A stretch of DNA of 64,000 nucleotides from Petaurus breviceps papuanus (GCA_028583685.1 JAMXIF010000048.1:25611173-25675172); one strand, 5' to 3'. Counted from the stretch's first letter, positions 45,010-56,819 are shown. Numbers and translations: made by a program. The notes: generated by a model not told the origin, from the sequence alone.

Positions 45010-45440
45010 TTCATTCTACTGTAGAGATGTAGCCTATTTGTACATAAATAGCTAAATGTATGGAAATTTGAGGAGGGAGAGTACCAGTAACTGAGAAGAA
45101 GATCAGGAAAGGCTTTCCTTAAGAGGTGGTAAATAATTTGAGTCTTGAAAGAAGCTAAGGAATCTAAGGTGTGGAAATAATGTGTAGGAATGCATTTTAG
45201 GGAAGGGAGACAACTTGTACAAAGGCATGGGAAAAGAAGATGGAATACTGAGTTCAGGGAATAGTGAGTAGGCCAATTTGACTGAAATGGAGAGTGCCTG
45301 AAAGGGAATAATATGAATATTAATAGTTAAACTGGAAAAGCAGATGGGAACCACATTTTGGACAGCTTTTAAAATATCAGGTTGTTGAGTTTGTATTTTA
45401 TCTCATAGGCAATAGGATTTTAAAATTGGAAGGCATTTAA
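45010..45440 (-). repeat. L2 fragment, minus strand
   Basis: 'gaaaggctttccttaagagg', 'gagtcttgaaagaagctaag' and 'tgtattttatctcataggca' match the reversed L2 3' half. Confidence 0.65.
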
Positions 45441-45964
45441 GAGCCTCTATTTTATGCTTATAAGCTAGTATGGTCATGGATGGTGGTGTGAAGTACACCA
45501 GACTCTCTTTCTGACTTAATTACCCTCATCACAGTTGGAATTTTGTCCCAACAGCAATGTTGGTTTAAAACACACACATGCACACACTCAGGTAAACACA
45601 TAGTTCAACCCCATGTAGCATGCTAATGGTACTTGCCTTGCCATGAAACAGAATAGTGAATGTACCAGAAACTAAATTGCTTATTGAGAAACTATTACCA
45701 CAGTTTGGAAGTTGATTTTAAAATAAATGAAGAGTGAATATATGATTAGCAGTTCTTTGTGTTTGTTAGGTGAATGAATGAATTATAGTTGAAGAGGAAG
45801 GCAGGTTTCCTGTCATAGTGATACTTTCTAATGGTGATTTTTATGCTATTTATCAATGCAAAATACCTTATTGTTATCCTTCTCTCCAACTGATGTCATT
45901 TCCCAATGATGTAGTTGAACCCTTTATAACCAGTCCTTCCTATACAATTGCCGCCTATTAAGGT

Positions 45965-46145
45965 AGATATAAATCTGGCCCTAGCTCAGTGAAAATCTAG
46001 GTTCAAAATGCAACTTTGCAACTTGTTATTAGCTGTGTTTCTTGGACAAGTTACTTTCCTTTTTTGAGACTTATTTGTCTCACCTGCAAAATGGGGATAA
46101 CAAGCTGGTCTTAAAAAAGTTTTCCTTGGCTACAAAAGGTAATAG
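45965..46145 (+). repeat. MIR, plus strand
   Basis: 'gacaagttactttccttttt' and 'ctcacctgcaaaatggggat' in order. The ~500 bases before it hold only a short CA-rich tract near 45572. Confidence 0.55.
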
Positions 46146-46204
46146 GTAAGAAAGTGTGTTATTCAGTGCAAGATACTTCTTAACACTATATGAAAAACAA
46201 TCTA

Positions 46205-46410
46205 GGTTCTATTTTGAATTTATCGTACAGTGTGTTGTAAGATATTGATCTAAACCGAATTTCTGCCAGATTGTTTTCCAGTTTTCCTGGCAATTCTTTT
46301 CAAATAGGGAATCCTTTCATAGATAATTCAGATTTTCAGATTTATCAAATACTGAGTTTTGAAGTTCAATTATTTCCAATTCTTCCTTGTCTAATATGTT
46401 GTGTCAATAT
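46205..46410 (-). mobile_element. L1 ORF2 fragment, minus strand
   Basis: Homologous to 47205-47410 within the next L1 copy ('tttttcctggcaattctttt'-type text, 'gagtcctttcacagataatt' there). A separate, partly overlapping copy of the same ORF2 region. Confidence 0.6.
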
Positions 46411-46429
46411 ATTTTTCAGGTATCTTCTG

Positions 46430-47550
46430 TAATGTTATAATGAAAAAATCTACCAGTGTATCCATTTTTCCATACTCCCTCTTACATTGACTATTTCCAT
46501 TTTTGTTGTCTTTGCCAATTTACTTGGTATGAGGTGGAACCTCAGGTTTGTTTTGATTTGAATTTCTCTTATAATTTACCTATCCTTTTATGTGGATATT
46601 AATACCTTGCAATTCTTTTGAGAATTGTTTGTTTATATCCTTTGGCAAGAGCAGCTGGGTAGCTCAGTGGATAGATTGCTTAACCTGGAGTTAGGAAGAC
46701 TGATCTTTCTGAATTGAAATGTGGCCTCAGGTACTTACTAGCTGTGTGACCCTGGGCAAGTCACTTGACCCAGTTTGACTCAGTTTCCTCATCTGTAAAA
46801 TGAGCTGCAGAAGGAAATGGCAAACGACTCCAGTATCTTTGCCAAAAAAACTCCAAATGGGGTTATGAAGTTGGACACAATTGAAACAACTGAACAATAG
46901 CAACAAAATCCTTTGACAAGTTATCTATTGGGAAATGACTTTCGATCATATGTATTTTTTAGAGGGTGTGATATTCAAGATATATAGACAACTATCATAG
47001 AAATAATATACACATTTTTTCCTAATTTACCACTTGCCTTATTAGCCTAATTGCATTACTTTTGTTAATGCAAAAACTTTTCAATGTCATGTAATCATAA
47101 TTTTTTTTTTGAAGAATTCACCGTTTAGCCATAGTTGTGAATGGTACTTGATAGATTCTCTTCTAATTTTTTAATGGTTTGATCTTCAATATTCAGGTCA
47201 TATGTATACATACATTTTGAATTTATTGCATAATATATACTAAGATGGTGATCTAAATTTAATTTCTACTAGATTGCTTTCTAATTTTCTTGGCAATTCT
47301 TTTCAGATAGAGAGTCCTTTCACAGATAATTCATAGTTTTAGATTTGTCATATATTAGGTTATTGAATTCAGTCATTTCTTATTCTTCCTTGTCTAATCT
47401 GTTGTTTGAATATATATTTTTTCATTTTGGGGGAGTAGCGATACTGTACCAAATGGTTTTGATAATCACTGTTTTAACAATATAGTTTGAGATCTGGAAG
47501 TGTTATTAATCTTCCATTACTACTTTTTTCATTATTTCCTTTGATTCTAA
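46430..47550 (-). mobile_element. Inverted 5' part of an L1, minus strand
   Basis: ORF2 text reversed relative to the 3' part that follows at 47555. The left end ('aggtggaacctcag') corresponds to L1 position 14220 of the plus-strand copy, and the right end is further 5' in L1. A MAR1-type SINE interrupts it at 46650-46907. Confidence 0.65.
46650..46907 (+). mobile_element. MAR1-type tRNA/CORE SINE, plus strand
   Basis: 'gcagctgggtagctcagtgg' through 'gtatctttgccaaaaaaact' to 'gaacaatagcaaca'. Target duplication atcctttggcaag / atcctttgacaag at 46637-46649 and 46908-46920. Confidence 0.92.
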
Positions 47551-47554
47551 TTCC

Positions 47555-48165
47555 CCCCGCAAATAGAATTATAAATTGGTATAACCATTTTGGATAACAA
47601 ATTGGAATTATTCAAATAAAGTGACTAAAATGCACATACCTTTTGTCTCCAAGATTCCATTGCTAGGCTTGTACCCAGCAAAGGTTAGTGACAAAAAGAA
47701 ATGTCCCATATAGCCCAAGTTATTTTTAGCAGCACTTTTTATTGTAGAAAATAAGTGAAAACAAAGTAAATGCCCAGCAATCAGGGGATGACCAAACAAA
47801 ACATACATATAATGTAATATTACTGTGCTATAAGAAATGATGAACATGGGGCGGCGAGGTGGTGCAGTGAATAGAGCACTGGCCCTGGAGTCAGGAGGAC
47901 CTGAGTTCAAATACAGCCTCAGACACTTCACTAGCTGTATGACCTTGGGCAAGTCACTTAACCCCAACTGTCCCCCCCCCCCCAAAGCAGGAAATGATGA
48001 ACATGATTAAAAAGAGAATCATGGAAAATGTATTAACTGAGACAAAATGAAGTGAGCTGAGCCAAGAGCCAAGAAAACAACATACTCCCTTCTCTGGAAA
48101 AGGGAAGGAAGAAATACAGTATGAAATGTAAAAACAAAATATATCAATAAAAAGTATGCTTAAAA
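47555..48165 (+). mobile_element. 3' part of the 5'-inverted L1, plus strand
   Basis: 'tgcacataccttttgtctcc' and 'taagaaatgatgaacatg' match L1 14330-14620, then 'gagctgagccaagagcc' and an A-rich end. Split by a SINE at 47849-47990. Confidence 0.75.
47849..47990 (+). mobile_element. Marsupial SINE, plus strand
   Basis: Perfect 15-bp duplication gaaatgatgaacatg at 47834-47848 and 47991-48005. Has a C-run of 12 before a short A-tail. Confidence 0.95.
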
Positions 48166-48354
48166 AAATAATCCAGGCCCTGTTATGAATTATGAATTTT
48201 TTCTTCAGCTGCCACATACATATAAAATGATATAATTATTGGCATAAGTTTTGTAAAAGCATTAATATTGTGATTTTACTCAGCACAACTTTTTACTCAT
48301 TCTGTTCTTCCTATAATATTATATGCAAAAAGGGTTTTTAAATTATTGGAAAGC

Positions 48355-48610
48355 ATCCAGATAGAGTAGATGGGACATTGGATCTAAATCCAATAAATCA
48401 TAAGGCATTCGCTTAAGTTCTGTCTCTACTACTTATTAAGGTTGAAATGTTGGAAAATCACATATCTTTTTGGAGCCTCAATTTCCTCATATTTCAAATG
48501 TTGATAATACATGCATACCTACTTCACAGGGTTCTTGTGAAGAAAATGTTTTATAAACTATATGCTTTTATACTAGCAACTATGACCTACCATTATTATT
48601 TTGTATTGTC
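48355..48610 (+). repeat. MIR/THER1, plus strand
   Basis: 'gagcctcaatttcctcatat', 'cacagggttcttgtgaagaa' and 'taccattattatttt' in order. Confidence 0.65.
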
Positions 48611-49271
48611 TTTTAAAAGTCAAATTATTTTGTAGTTGACCAAATATCTTCTATAATACTGCTTATTTTTTTTTCACTTCAGAAGATCTGTGATGTGAGT
48701 TGTCTGGATATTCCCTGCACTGCTGCAGATTACAATATCACTGATACCCTAAATGGTTTTGTGAGTTGCTTTGACCCCTACTAAGTATTGCCTGATATCC
48801 AGCCTTCTGGTGATGAGCCCTTGGAATCTATTCATTCTATTTCTTAAATAATGATTCCTATTCTTTCATCTAATTCAGTTTAGTTTAGTAAACATTAATT
48901 GAACATTTACTCTTTATAAAGTATTGATCTTGGTTGGATTTGCCAGAGTTTGTGCTAGGTTGGTATAATTTTTAGGCCAAAGTCACATCATGATGAAATA
49001 TCAGAGTAACACTTTAGTTCTGTGGTTATAATTTTTGAGAATATTTTTTCCTTTAACTGATACAGTTGAATATGTAGTTTTATGACCTTCTTTGAGCTTA
49101 TTTAACTTAAATGACCTAATGGTGATGAATCTGTGCTTTTTTTTTTTTTAAGGAAAAAGTTGAACAAATATTTGGAACATTAAAGTCTTCTCTCTCTTTT
49201 TGTCTTTACCTAATGTACATATGAAACATGAGCTTTTTTCCCTTTCTTTTTTTTTTTTTAAACATATATAG
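48611..49271 (+). other. Intron upstream of the SCAI exon, ending in a 3' splice site
   Basis: No repeat recognised. The last bases are a strong pyrimidine tract (about 49233-49259, cccttt then a long T run) followed by 'aaacatatatag', giving an AG at 49270-49271. No other AG lies between the tract and the exon. Confidence 0.75.
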
Positions 49272-49403
49272 GACTGAATTTGCCCTTAAAGAAATCATGT
49301 CCTCTGGAGGAGCTGAAGATGATATCCCACAGGGAGAGAGAAAAACAGTCACCGATTTTTGTTACCTACTGGATAAATCTAAGCAGCTGTTCAATGGGTT
49401 AAG
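49272..49403 (+). CDS. SCAI: SCAI internal coding exon (132 bp)
   Basis: The exon encodes TEFALKEIMSSGGAEDD, then IPQGERKTVTDF and LLDKSKQLFNGL, which I recognise as the N-terminal part of vertebrate SCAI. It begins with the last base of a split Arg codon, has 43 whole codons and ends with the first two bases of the next Arg codon (LR). The donor is AAG|GTCAGT (GT at 49404-49405); the acceptor is a long pyrimidine tract plus TATAG. An in-frame ATG (49297-49299, IMSSGG) could serve as a downstream start in some transcripts. SCAI is a nuclear co-factor that binds the MRTF-A/SRF complex and lowers beta1-integrin expression, and it is also reported in 53BP1-dependent double-strand break repair. 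Neighbouring exons are not in the window. Recognition is from memory; no alignment was run. Confidence 0.92.
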
Positions 49404-50080
49404 GTCAGTGAATTATTAATACTTTATTGTGAGTGGCAAATGACCCCAAATATTATGTAGCATTGAATCTTTCTGTACCTGAATGTGCCAAAGTTTTCTA
49501 AAATTAATGGATAATATATTTTGTAAAGATCTGGGAGAAAACTCAGATGAAATTTTTCTCATTAAAGCTTCCTCTTAAAACATATGTGAATTAAATACAT
49601 GAAAAGCTGATTGTTTGTAATGTTGAACCTAAATTGAGGTCTGTGATTATTTTAAATGTTTGAAAGACTATATTTGATTTTTGCAAATAATTACAAGACT
49701 GTCTTTCTTAATATCCTGGTACTACATGAAGTTTCGGGTTGAGAATTCCCTCTTACCACACTTTATATTTTTATCCATTAAGGTAGTGCACTTTGGAGTA
49801 CAAAACATATCAGTACAAATGTATGATCTATTTTCTGCATGTTCAAGAAAGAACATACCATGTGGGACCAGCACAGAGATGGAATATTTTTGCTTTTGAA
49901 TATTTTTGTTTTTCTTTATGCAGTTTTTCCTTTCTTTCTTTATATTTACTATGTGCACATCTCATTGAGAGGATAACTTTTTATTTTTTCATTTTTCTGT
50001 CCTTACAGCAAGAGCCAGCCTGACTTCTTCAGGAATAAGTCATGCCTAACTTAATTTCCTCTTTTGGCAAGATGAGTTGT
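49404..50080 (+). other. SCAI downstream intron, no repeat seen
   Basis: Begins with the donor GTCAGT. AT-rich; the small overlapping frames of 72-78 codons lack any domain. Confidence 0.6.
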
Positions 50081-50085
50081 TGTTC

Positions 50086-50270
50086 AGTTGTTTTTCAGTC
50101 ATGTCTGACTCTGTGACCCTGTTTGGGGTTTTCTTGGCAAAGATTCTAGAGTTTGCCATTTCCTTCTCTAGCTCATTTTACAAATGAGGAAATTGACTTG
50201 TCCTGGGTCACACACCTAGAAAGTGTCTGACTCCAATCCTAGTACTCTGTCCTTTGTGCCACCTTATTAT
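50086..50270 (-). mobile_element. MAR1-type SINE, minus strand
   Basis: 'gttgttcagttgtttttcag', 'ttttcttggcaaagattcta' and 'gccatttccttctctagctc' are the reversed MAR1-type tail. The tRNA part is degraded. Confidence 0.85.
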
Positions 50271-50989
50271 AAGATTACATCTAACCAAATGAGTAGGTGA
50301 GAGGAATGCTATAGATAAAATTTTTTTGAATTTTAGCAAAGCTTTCAGTGAAATCTCATATAATTTTGTTGTGGAGAGGATTACAAGTTATGAATTAAAC
50401 AATAATACAATCAGATGGATTCAGAATGGTTGGATGGCCAGACTCAAAATTAATGGATTAGTGTTAGCACAGCAGGGGTCTCCAGTGGATCTGTACATGG
50501 CCATGTGTAATATAGCATTTTTATTAATGATTTGAATAAAGGCATAGATAGTATGCTCCTCAGTTTTGTAAAATTACACATTTGGAAGGCATAGTTAACA
50601 TATTAGATGTCAGAATCAGGATCCAGAGTTGAATAAGATGAAACTCAATAGGGAAAAATATTAAGTTTTATATCTAGGTGCAAAAAAATCAACTCCTTTA
50701 AGTATGTGGGAGGCATGGATAAAAAGCTGTTGTTCTGAAAAGGATCTGGGAGTTTTAGTAGACTGCAAGCTCGATATGAGTCTGCAGTATGAGGTGACAG
50801 CCAGAAAAACTGGTACAACTTTGTACCGCAGTAGTAGGGGTTCAACTTTCAGGAATAGGAAGTTGATACTCCTACTGTACTTTACCCTTGTCAGACTTTA
50901 TCTATGGTATTATCTTTAATTCTGAGCACTATGATTTAAGAACATTGATAATTAAATGACATGATATTTATTAAAAATAAGCAAACAAA

Positions 50990-51610
50990 TCTCTTAACAC
51001 AGTAACTGACACATCATCATTATCATCATCATCTTCATTATCATCATAACTAACGTTTATATAGCATTTACTGTATGCCAGGCACTACACTAAACATTTT
51101 ACAATTATTTCTTATTTGATCCTCACAACTACCCTGAGAGTCAGGTGCTATCATTACCCCCATTTTCCAGATGAGGAAAACAAGTCAAACAGAGGTTGAC
51201 TTGCCCAGGGTCACAAAGCTACTAAATATCTGAGGCTGAATTTGAACTCAAGTCTTCCCGATTCCAGGCTCATTGTTTTTTTTTTTTAAAGAGCATTTTT
51301 TTTGTCTTTATTCATTTGTTTGTTTATTTTTAGTTTACAAGATTCAGTTCCATAATCCCTTGAGTTTCAAATTTTCTCTCCCTCCCTCCCCTCCCTTGCT
51401 TCCCCCTCTCCCATGTCGGCATGCAATTAAATATAGGATCTACAAATACTTTCACATTAGACCTTAGTCAGGTTATAAAGTATTGTAACTGATGGAGTGA
51501 ACAATGGGAAAGAGGAAACAAAACCAAATAAGAAAAAGAGAGCAGATAGTTTGCTTCAGTCTGCATTCAAAAGACTCAGTGTTTTATCCACTGTGCTGCC
51601 TAGCTGCCCT
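50990..51610 (-). repeat. THER1/MIR CORE-SINE, minus strand, split by L1
   Basis: 'tatgccaggcactacactaa', 'cctcacaactaccctgagag' and 'gacttgcccagggtcacaaa' run to 51275. The missing 3' boundary 'ctgtgctgcctagctgccc' continues at 51590. The gap is filled by an L1 fragment. A CAT-rich microsatellite marks the start (51009-51050). Confidence 0.85.
51285..51570 (-). mobile_element. L1 3' end inside THER1, minus strand
   Basis: Poly-T, then 'ctccctccctcccctccctt' and 'cacattagaccttagtcagg', ending 'gcttcagtctgcattcaaaa', as in the L1 at 10035-10300. Strongly 5' truncated. Confidence 0.8.
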
Positions 51611-52199
51611 AGTGGTACCATATAAATGCTTATTTCCTCCTCTACCTTCTCCTCTGCAAATAAACTAGAGATTGTCCAGAGGAGGACAGAAACTAGGAAG
51701 ATGAATATATTCATGTTATATGAGGATTGGCTGAATGAGGTGAGGATATTTAACCTGGAGAAAGGAAAACTCTGGGGTGGGGAGAGGGGAAACATGATAG
51801 TCACCTCAATATTTGAAGGGCTATTCTGTGAAGTTAGGATAAGACTTGTACTATTTGGTCCCACAGGGCAGAACCAGGAGCAATAGGTAGAAATTGCAAA
51901 GAAGTAAATTTAGAATGAATATCAGGAAAAAATGTCTGAATAAATAGAGGGTTCAAAAATGAAAGGGCTTGCTCTAAGAGGTCTGGATTTTTATTTAGAT
52001 ATCTTTTGGCAGTGGCTAGACATCACCTTGTTGGATCTATTTAATGGTGCTTCATTCATGTATGGATTGGACTAAATGGTTGCTGAAGTCTTTTCCAACT
52101 ACCAAATTCTGTATATTTGTGAAATCAACTTACATCACAGGGATGAACAAAAAGAGAAAACATTTGTATAGCAAGTAGGTGTCCAAATGATATCTTAAG

Positions 52200-52390
52200 A
52201 TAAGGTCTTGGATTTGGATCTGAGAAGGACCTAAGAGACTATCTATCCCTCTTCTTTTATAGATGAAGAAACAAAGACTCAGAGTGGTTAAGAAAGTTGC
52301 CCAGGGTCCCCAGTTAATAAATGTCAGAGGTAGGATAGGAAATTAGGTCTTCTGTCTCCAGGTCCAACTCTCTATATCAATTCTGCTTAT
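52200..52390 (-). repeat. MIR-like repeat, minus strand
   Basis: 'ttttatagatgaagaaacaa', 'agttgcccagggtccccagt' and 'aggtccaactctctatatca'. Confidence 0.65.
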
Positions 52391-53042
52391 TAAAGGATAT
52401 TGTGAACCGCCAACTAGGATCTCAGGACTGTTGGAGGTAGGAGGCCAAATCTGTATTGAGATTGAAGTAGTGAGGTGGTAAATCCCTCAAAATGACTTCC
52501 TGATTTTCCTTTTTTGTACAGGGAAAATCCCTTCTCTGACATGTGTTAGGGATGCTCTCTTGGTTTTCAGGGGCTCCATGGTGGTGATTGGTAAGGAAGC
52601 AAATATAATCTGGCACTTAAATTTCCAAATTTGACTTTTGGAAGATCTTCAACCATTGTTTGATGTTGTAAAGGATAGAGAAAGGGAAATCAGGAGAGAA
52701 TTTCACCTATCTTATAGATGATTTGGGGTTCTGTTCTTTATGGATTTTGCTGTATCTTTGAGAAACTCTTCCCTGTACAGATAGTCATGAGATTATACAC
52801 AGAATAATGATGCCTAAGTTCAAGGTAAATTTCTTATTTAATTCTTAACTTTTCCATTCATTTATTGAAATAATGGTGATATATATATATACATATTGGG
52901 AGGATTTTATAATTCTCTAGGAAGGAGGTGATGAGTACCTGAACTGGGTTAGTGACTGTATGAGTAGAAAAGTAGATGGGTGTGAAGGATGCAGTCAACA
53001 AGATTTAATAGCTGATTGATTAGGAATAGAGGGACTCAAATA
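52391..53042. other. Unannotated intronic stretch
   Basis: Apart from a short TA run near 52880, nothing recognised. Confidence 0.4.
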
Positions 53043-53075
53043 TACACACACACACACACACACACATATACAAAT
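53043..53075. repeat. (CA)n microsatellite
   Basis: About 12 uninterrupted CA units, flanked by TA-rich sequence. Confidence 0.9.
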
Positions 53076-53089
53076 ATACAAATACAAAT

Positions 53090-53175
53090 ACCTGAGTTCA
53101 AATCCAGCCTCAGACACTTAACTGACTGTGTGACCCTGGGCAAGTTATTTAACCTGTTGCCTCAGTTCCTCATTT
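53090..53175 (+). repeat. tRNA-type SINE 3' part, plus strand
   Basis: 'cctgagttcaaatccagcct', 'gactgtgtgaccctgggcaa' and 'gttgcctcagttcctcattt'. The 5' head is missing. Confidence 0.75.
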
Positions 53176-54170
53176 TTAAATAGAATTGATAGGATGCTCT
53201 TTTGGGGTAGGGTAGAAGAGAGGGAAGCAGCAGCATGAACTGATATAATCTTGATGCATGACATGATTCCTGTTATCATGTGTGTTGAGAATGAGAATCT
53301 CTGCTACTTAATAAGCACTGGAGAGGATAAAGTACCTGTCATTGGCTTGTGCTCTAAATAAAGAGAGACAACCTTGTTAAAGTACAGACTGGAAGCTAAG
53401 GGAAAACTCTTGAAAAATCCAAGTTTCAAGATAGGAAACATAATTTTTCATGACAATAAATTATACTATCATTCTTTCCTTAGATATAATTAAATACAAT
53501 GAATGCAGCTTCTTATTTTACCATAACCCATTAACACTCTCACTGCAGTGTATCTTAGGCTTACTCTCAGAGCTGAGAATAGAGCCAATTATCCTACTTT
53601 CCCTACTGCAGATGTTTGAAATTTGTGTTCCTTGTGTTACTATCAGCTAGGGGGCTTTGTGCCCTCACTTAAAAACACATGTTTTGGCATGCTGCAAAAT
53701 ATATGCTTGTGTGCTATAGAGAATAGAATTTTCTGTCACTGACCAAATGTATGTTTATATAAAAACTCATTATGGATTTGTAGGAAGATGCGAACAAGAG
53801 CTGGACAGAATAATAGGCACAAAAAAAGTGTTGTGATTTGCATTAGTGGAGAGAGTACTCATCTATGTAAACTCAAAGATCCTCACCATACCATTTTTTA
53901 ACTTCCTAAAATATTTTATTTGAAAAACTATCTTGGATCAAAATTTCCCCTTAAACATTTTTATTGATGTTTTTTTTATCATCTTAATATTCTAATAGAC
54001 ATCTTCTACCTATAACCAGTTAGTTATCTTTCATAACAAAGAATTTAAAAAGAAAAAAAATGGTTGGAAAACCAGGTAGCACATTAACTGAGTCTGACAA
54101 CATATGTAATTTTTCATGTCTATAATCTCTGCCTCTTCAAAGAAAGGAGAGAGGTATATTTTCTTTTTTT
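53176..54170. other. Unannotated intronic stretch
   Basis: No exon or repeat recognised over about 1 kb. Confidence 0.4.
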
Positions 54171-54179
54171 TTAATTTTA

Positions 54180-55275
54180 TTTTAATTTTCTTTTTTATAT
54201 TTAAAAACTTGACAAGAATGAAAAACACTGGTTTCCTTATATAAATATGGTCACAAAAAGATGGTTGTATGAAATCCCATGAATCCTGTGTTACATACAA
54301 TTTATTCTTTTAAACGTATGCAGTAAATTTTTCTTAGTAGTTGCGCAGCTTATCTGTGCCTACTTCTGAACATTTCCACTCTTATGCTTATTTTTAAGTG
54401 ATTAATTGAAATTTTTTTCTTTCATTTTTGATATAATTATCATTAGCCTCTCATTCCTACTATACTGTCCTCCGCTCTTCCCCCCCCCCCCGCCCCAGTA
54501 AAAGGTTTTCCTTTTTGACCATTATAATTAAACACAGCAAAACAATACATTGGTCATGTCTGTAAATGTGTCTTATTCTCTACCAAGGAGGCACATTTTC
54601 AGATTAGTCATCATAATTGTATTTTCATAGTCTTTGTGTTCATTACTTTCCTTGTTCTTGCTTCACTTTGCATTGGTTCATATAAGTCTTCACATGCTTC
54701 TGTTACATTTTCATCTTTTTAATTTTGCTAGGTATATTCATTCATTGTATAATATTCATTGTACCAGAACTTTTTTGCCCATTAATCTCTGATTATCTAC
54801 CTTATTTCTAATTCTTTGCTACCACAAAGTATACTAATATGTATATTTTGATGTGTATGGGACACTTTTTTCTTTCTTTGACCTTTTGGGGCTATATGTC
54901 TAATAGTAGGATCATAGGAAGTGGACATTCTAGTCCCTTTTTGAGCATAATTTCCAATTACTTTCCAGAATGATGGATTAGTTTTTACTTAGTTCTATCA
55001 GTAGTGTGTTAGAATTCCTCTTTCTGTTGCCCCTTTAATGTTGATTATTTCAATCTTTTGTCATCTTTGCTAATTTTCTGAGTGTAAGGTAAAAATAGTA
55101 GATTATTAATGATTTAGAACAATCTTTCATATGGTATTTATAGTTTATGGTTCTTTTGAGAATTATTTATTATATCTCTTGACTACTTATCTGTTGGGGA
55201 ATGATTTTTGTTCTTATACGTTTGTGTTAATTTTGTATGTACCTTGGACATAATACCTTATCATGAATATTTGAT
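54180..55275 (-). mobile_element. Old L1 3' end and ORF2 C-terminus, minus strand
   Basis: 'tgctaccacaaagtatacta', 'ttgaccttttggggctatat' and 'ttccagaatgatggattagt' parallel the reverse complement of L1 14320-14600. More diverged than the other copies. Confidence 0.65.
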
Positions 55276-55299
55276 AATGCAGTTTTTTCTTCTCAACCA

Positions 55300-55450
55300 A
55301 CAGAGAACATAGTGCATAGAGAGCTGTATTCAAACTTAAGGAGAGCTAGCTTCAAGTCCTACCTCTGAAACTTCCTGGTTTTGTGATCCTGGACAGGTCA
55401 CTTAGCTTCTCAATGATCTGGGCAACTCTTTAAGACTTCTGGATTGCAGA
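55300..55450 (+). repeat. MIR-like SINE, plus strand
   Basis: 'ggttttgtgatcctggacag', 'gtcacttagcttctcaatga' and 'ggcaactctttaagactt'. Same old variant type as 30415-30600. Confidence 0.6.
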
Positions 55451-55698
55451 GAAGGATGGAGACCTTCATTGTTAGAAAGAGTTTTGTCAATATGAATTTG
55501 ATAAGGCTCAATCCTTATCCCTATCTTTTACCTTTTGCCTTCAGTGGGGCTGTTCTTTCTCTTATTTAGAGTTATTTCAACCATTTCTTGTTTGAATACT
55601 ATTTATTTTAGCTGTTTAAAAATCATAACAGTTCTATTCCTCAAACATAGTTCTCTCTTACCTTTGCATAGTACGTTATTGTACTCTGCATATTTTCT

Positions 55699-55868
55699 TT
55701 TTTTTTTTTTTTCCTTTTTGGAGGGGGAAGGCAGGGCAATTAGGGTTAAGTGACTTTCCCAAGGTCACATGGCTAGTTTTTGTGTTAAGTGTCTGAGGCT
55801 GGATTTGAACTCAGGTCCTCCTGATACCAGGGCCAGTGCTCTATTCACTGTGCCACCTAGTTGCCCCC
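55699..55868 (-). mobile_element. Marsupial SINE, minus strand
   Basis: 10-bp duplication catattttct at 55689-55698 and 55869-55878. Full-length with a poly-T of about 14. Confidence 0.92.
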
Positions 55869-55878
55869 CATATTTTCT

Positions 55879-56419
55879 GTTATTTACAGTTGGTCTCTGA
55901 ACCTTCCTTTGAATCATCCCCAAGCATCACTAGAGAGCCAGTTCACTATGAGAAATCCAGTTTACTTACTTTCTTGATCAAAATTTTCATTCCCTTAGTG
56001 CCAAAATTTCAACTGAATGTGAATTGAAGAAGGCAGAAGGCAGTAGCTCTGTAAGTCAATGTATTTTAAAAAACTTAAAAATCATATTCATTTCATTAAA
56101 TGCATTTAAGTGCCTCCTATATGTAGAGCATTGTAATCAGCCCCGTGGAGGATCCCCTTCCTCCTGTACCCCCAACTTGTAAATCTAAGAGACATATACA
56201 CCAGTACATGACAGATCTGTAATTTCATTGATATTCTCTTTATTAAGGAAAATTAGAACCTCTCTACGGTTCATATTTGGTAGTTGATCTTTAGGAATTA
56301 TTGTGGTTAGAAAATATCTACATCATCAGTTTGATCAGTTTGCTGATCAGTCTATCTATAAATGTCACTGACTGGTCCTAAGGCAGCAGACATACAAGTT
56401 CATTGCCAGGTCCATGGTT
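55879..56419. other. Unannotated intronic stretch
   Basis: A short L2-like phrase near 56100 ('aagtgcctcctatatgtaga'). Otherwise nothing. Confidence 0.4.
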
Positions 56420-56745
56420 AAAGCCTTTCTAGCTTTGCTGGACCTTCCAGAGGTGGTATTTGTTCAGCTTATCATCACGTTCTTCCAGACAACTATATTT
56501 CGTATAATGCTAATACATGTTAAGTCCAGTAGAGTGTTCCTTTTCTCTGATAGAATAAGATATGGACTCTGTAGGCTGTCTTTAAGACCTGACTCAATCA
56601 TTCTCCAACTGACCTTTCCATCCTTATTCATTTTACTTATGTGAACTTGATATCCCATCCCACAATACCTTGAAAACTGGGATTGCATCATTTAAAAAAT
56701 CTTTGTATCTTGGGACCTTGCACAAATTAGGTAGTTAAATATTTG
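56420..56745 (+). repeat. L2-like fragment, plus strand
   Basis: 'gaaaactgggattgcatcat' and the end 'attaggtagttaaatatttg' fit a diverged L2 3' end. Confidence 0.4.
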
Positions 56746-56819
56746 TTGACACTTTATCAAATACTTTTTGAATTTTGTTGAATTATAAAGGTGTACAAAA
56801 CAAAATGTTCTGTGAGATC

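Larger units (their letters stand above)
50285..52115 (+). mobile_element. L3/CR1 LINE with RT motifs, plus strand (interrupted)
   Basis: The reading at 50326-50535 contains NFSKAFSEISYN, WIQNGWMARLKING and QQGSPVDLYMAM, degraded forms of CR1/L3 reverse transcriptase blocks. At 50730-50810 the signature EKDLGVLVDCKLDMSLQ is well kept. The 3' end (51625-52115) carries 'gatatttaacctggagaaag' and 'ggattggactaaatgg'. A THER1 (about 50990-51610) splits it. Several frame breaks; ancient. Confidence 0.85.

Noticed and set aside
48680-48790. Extra SCAI exon upstream of 49272
   Set aside because: No frame matching SCAI and no acceptor/donor pair. Left as unannotated intron.
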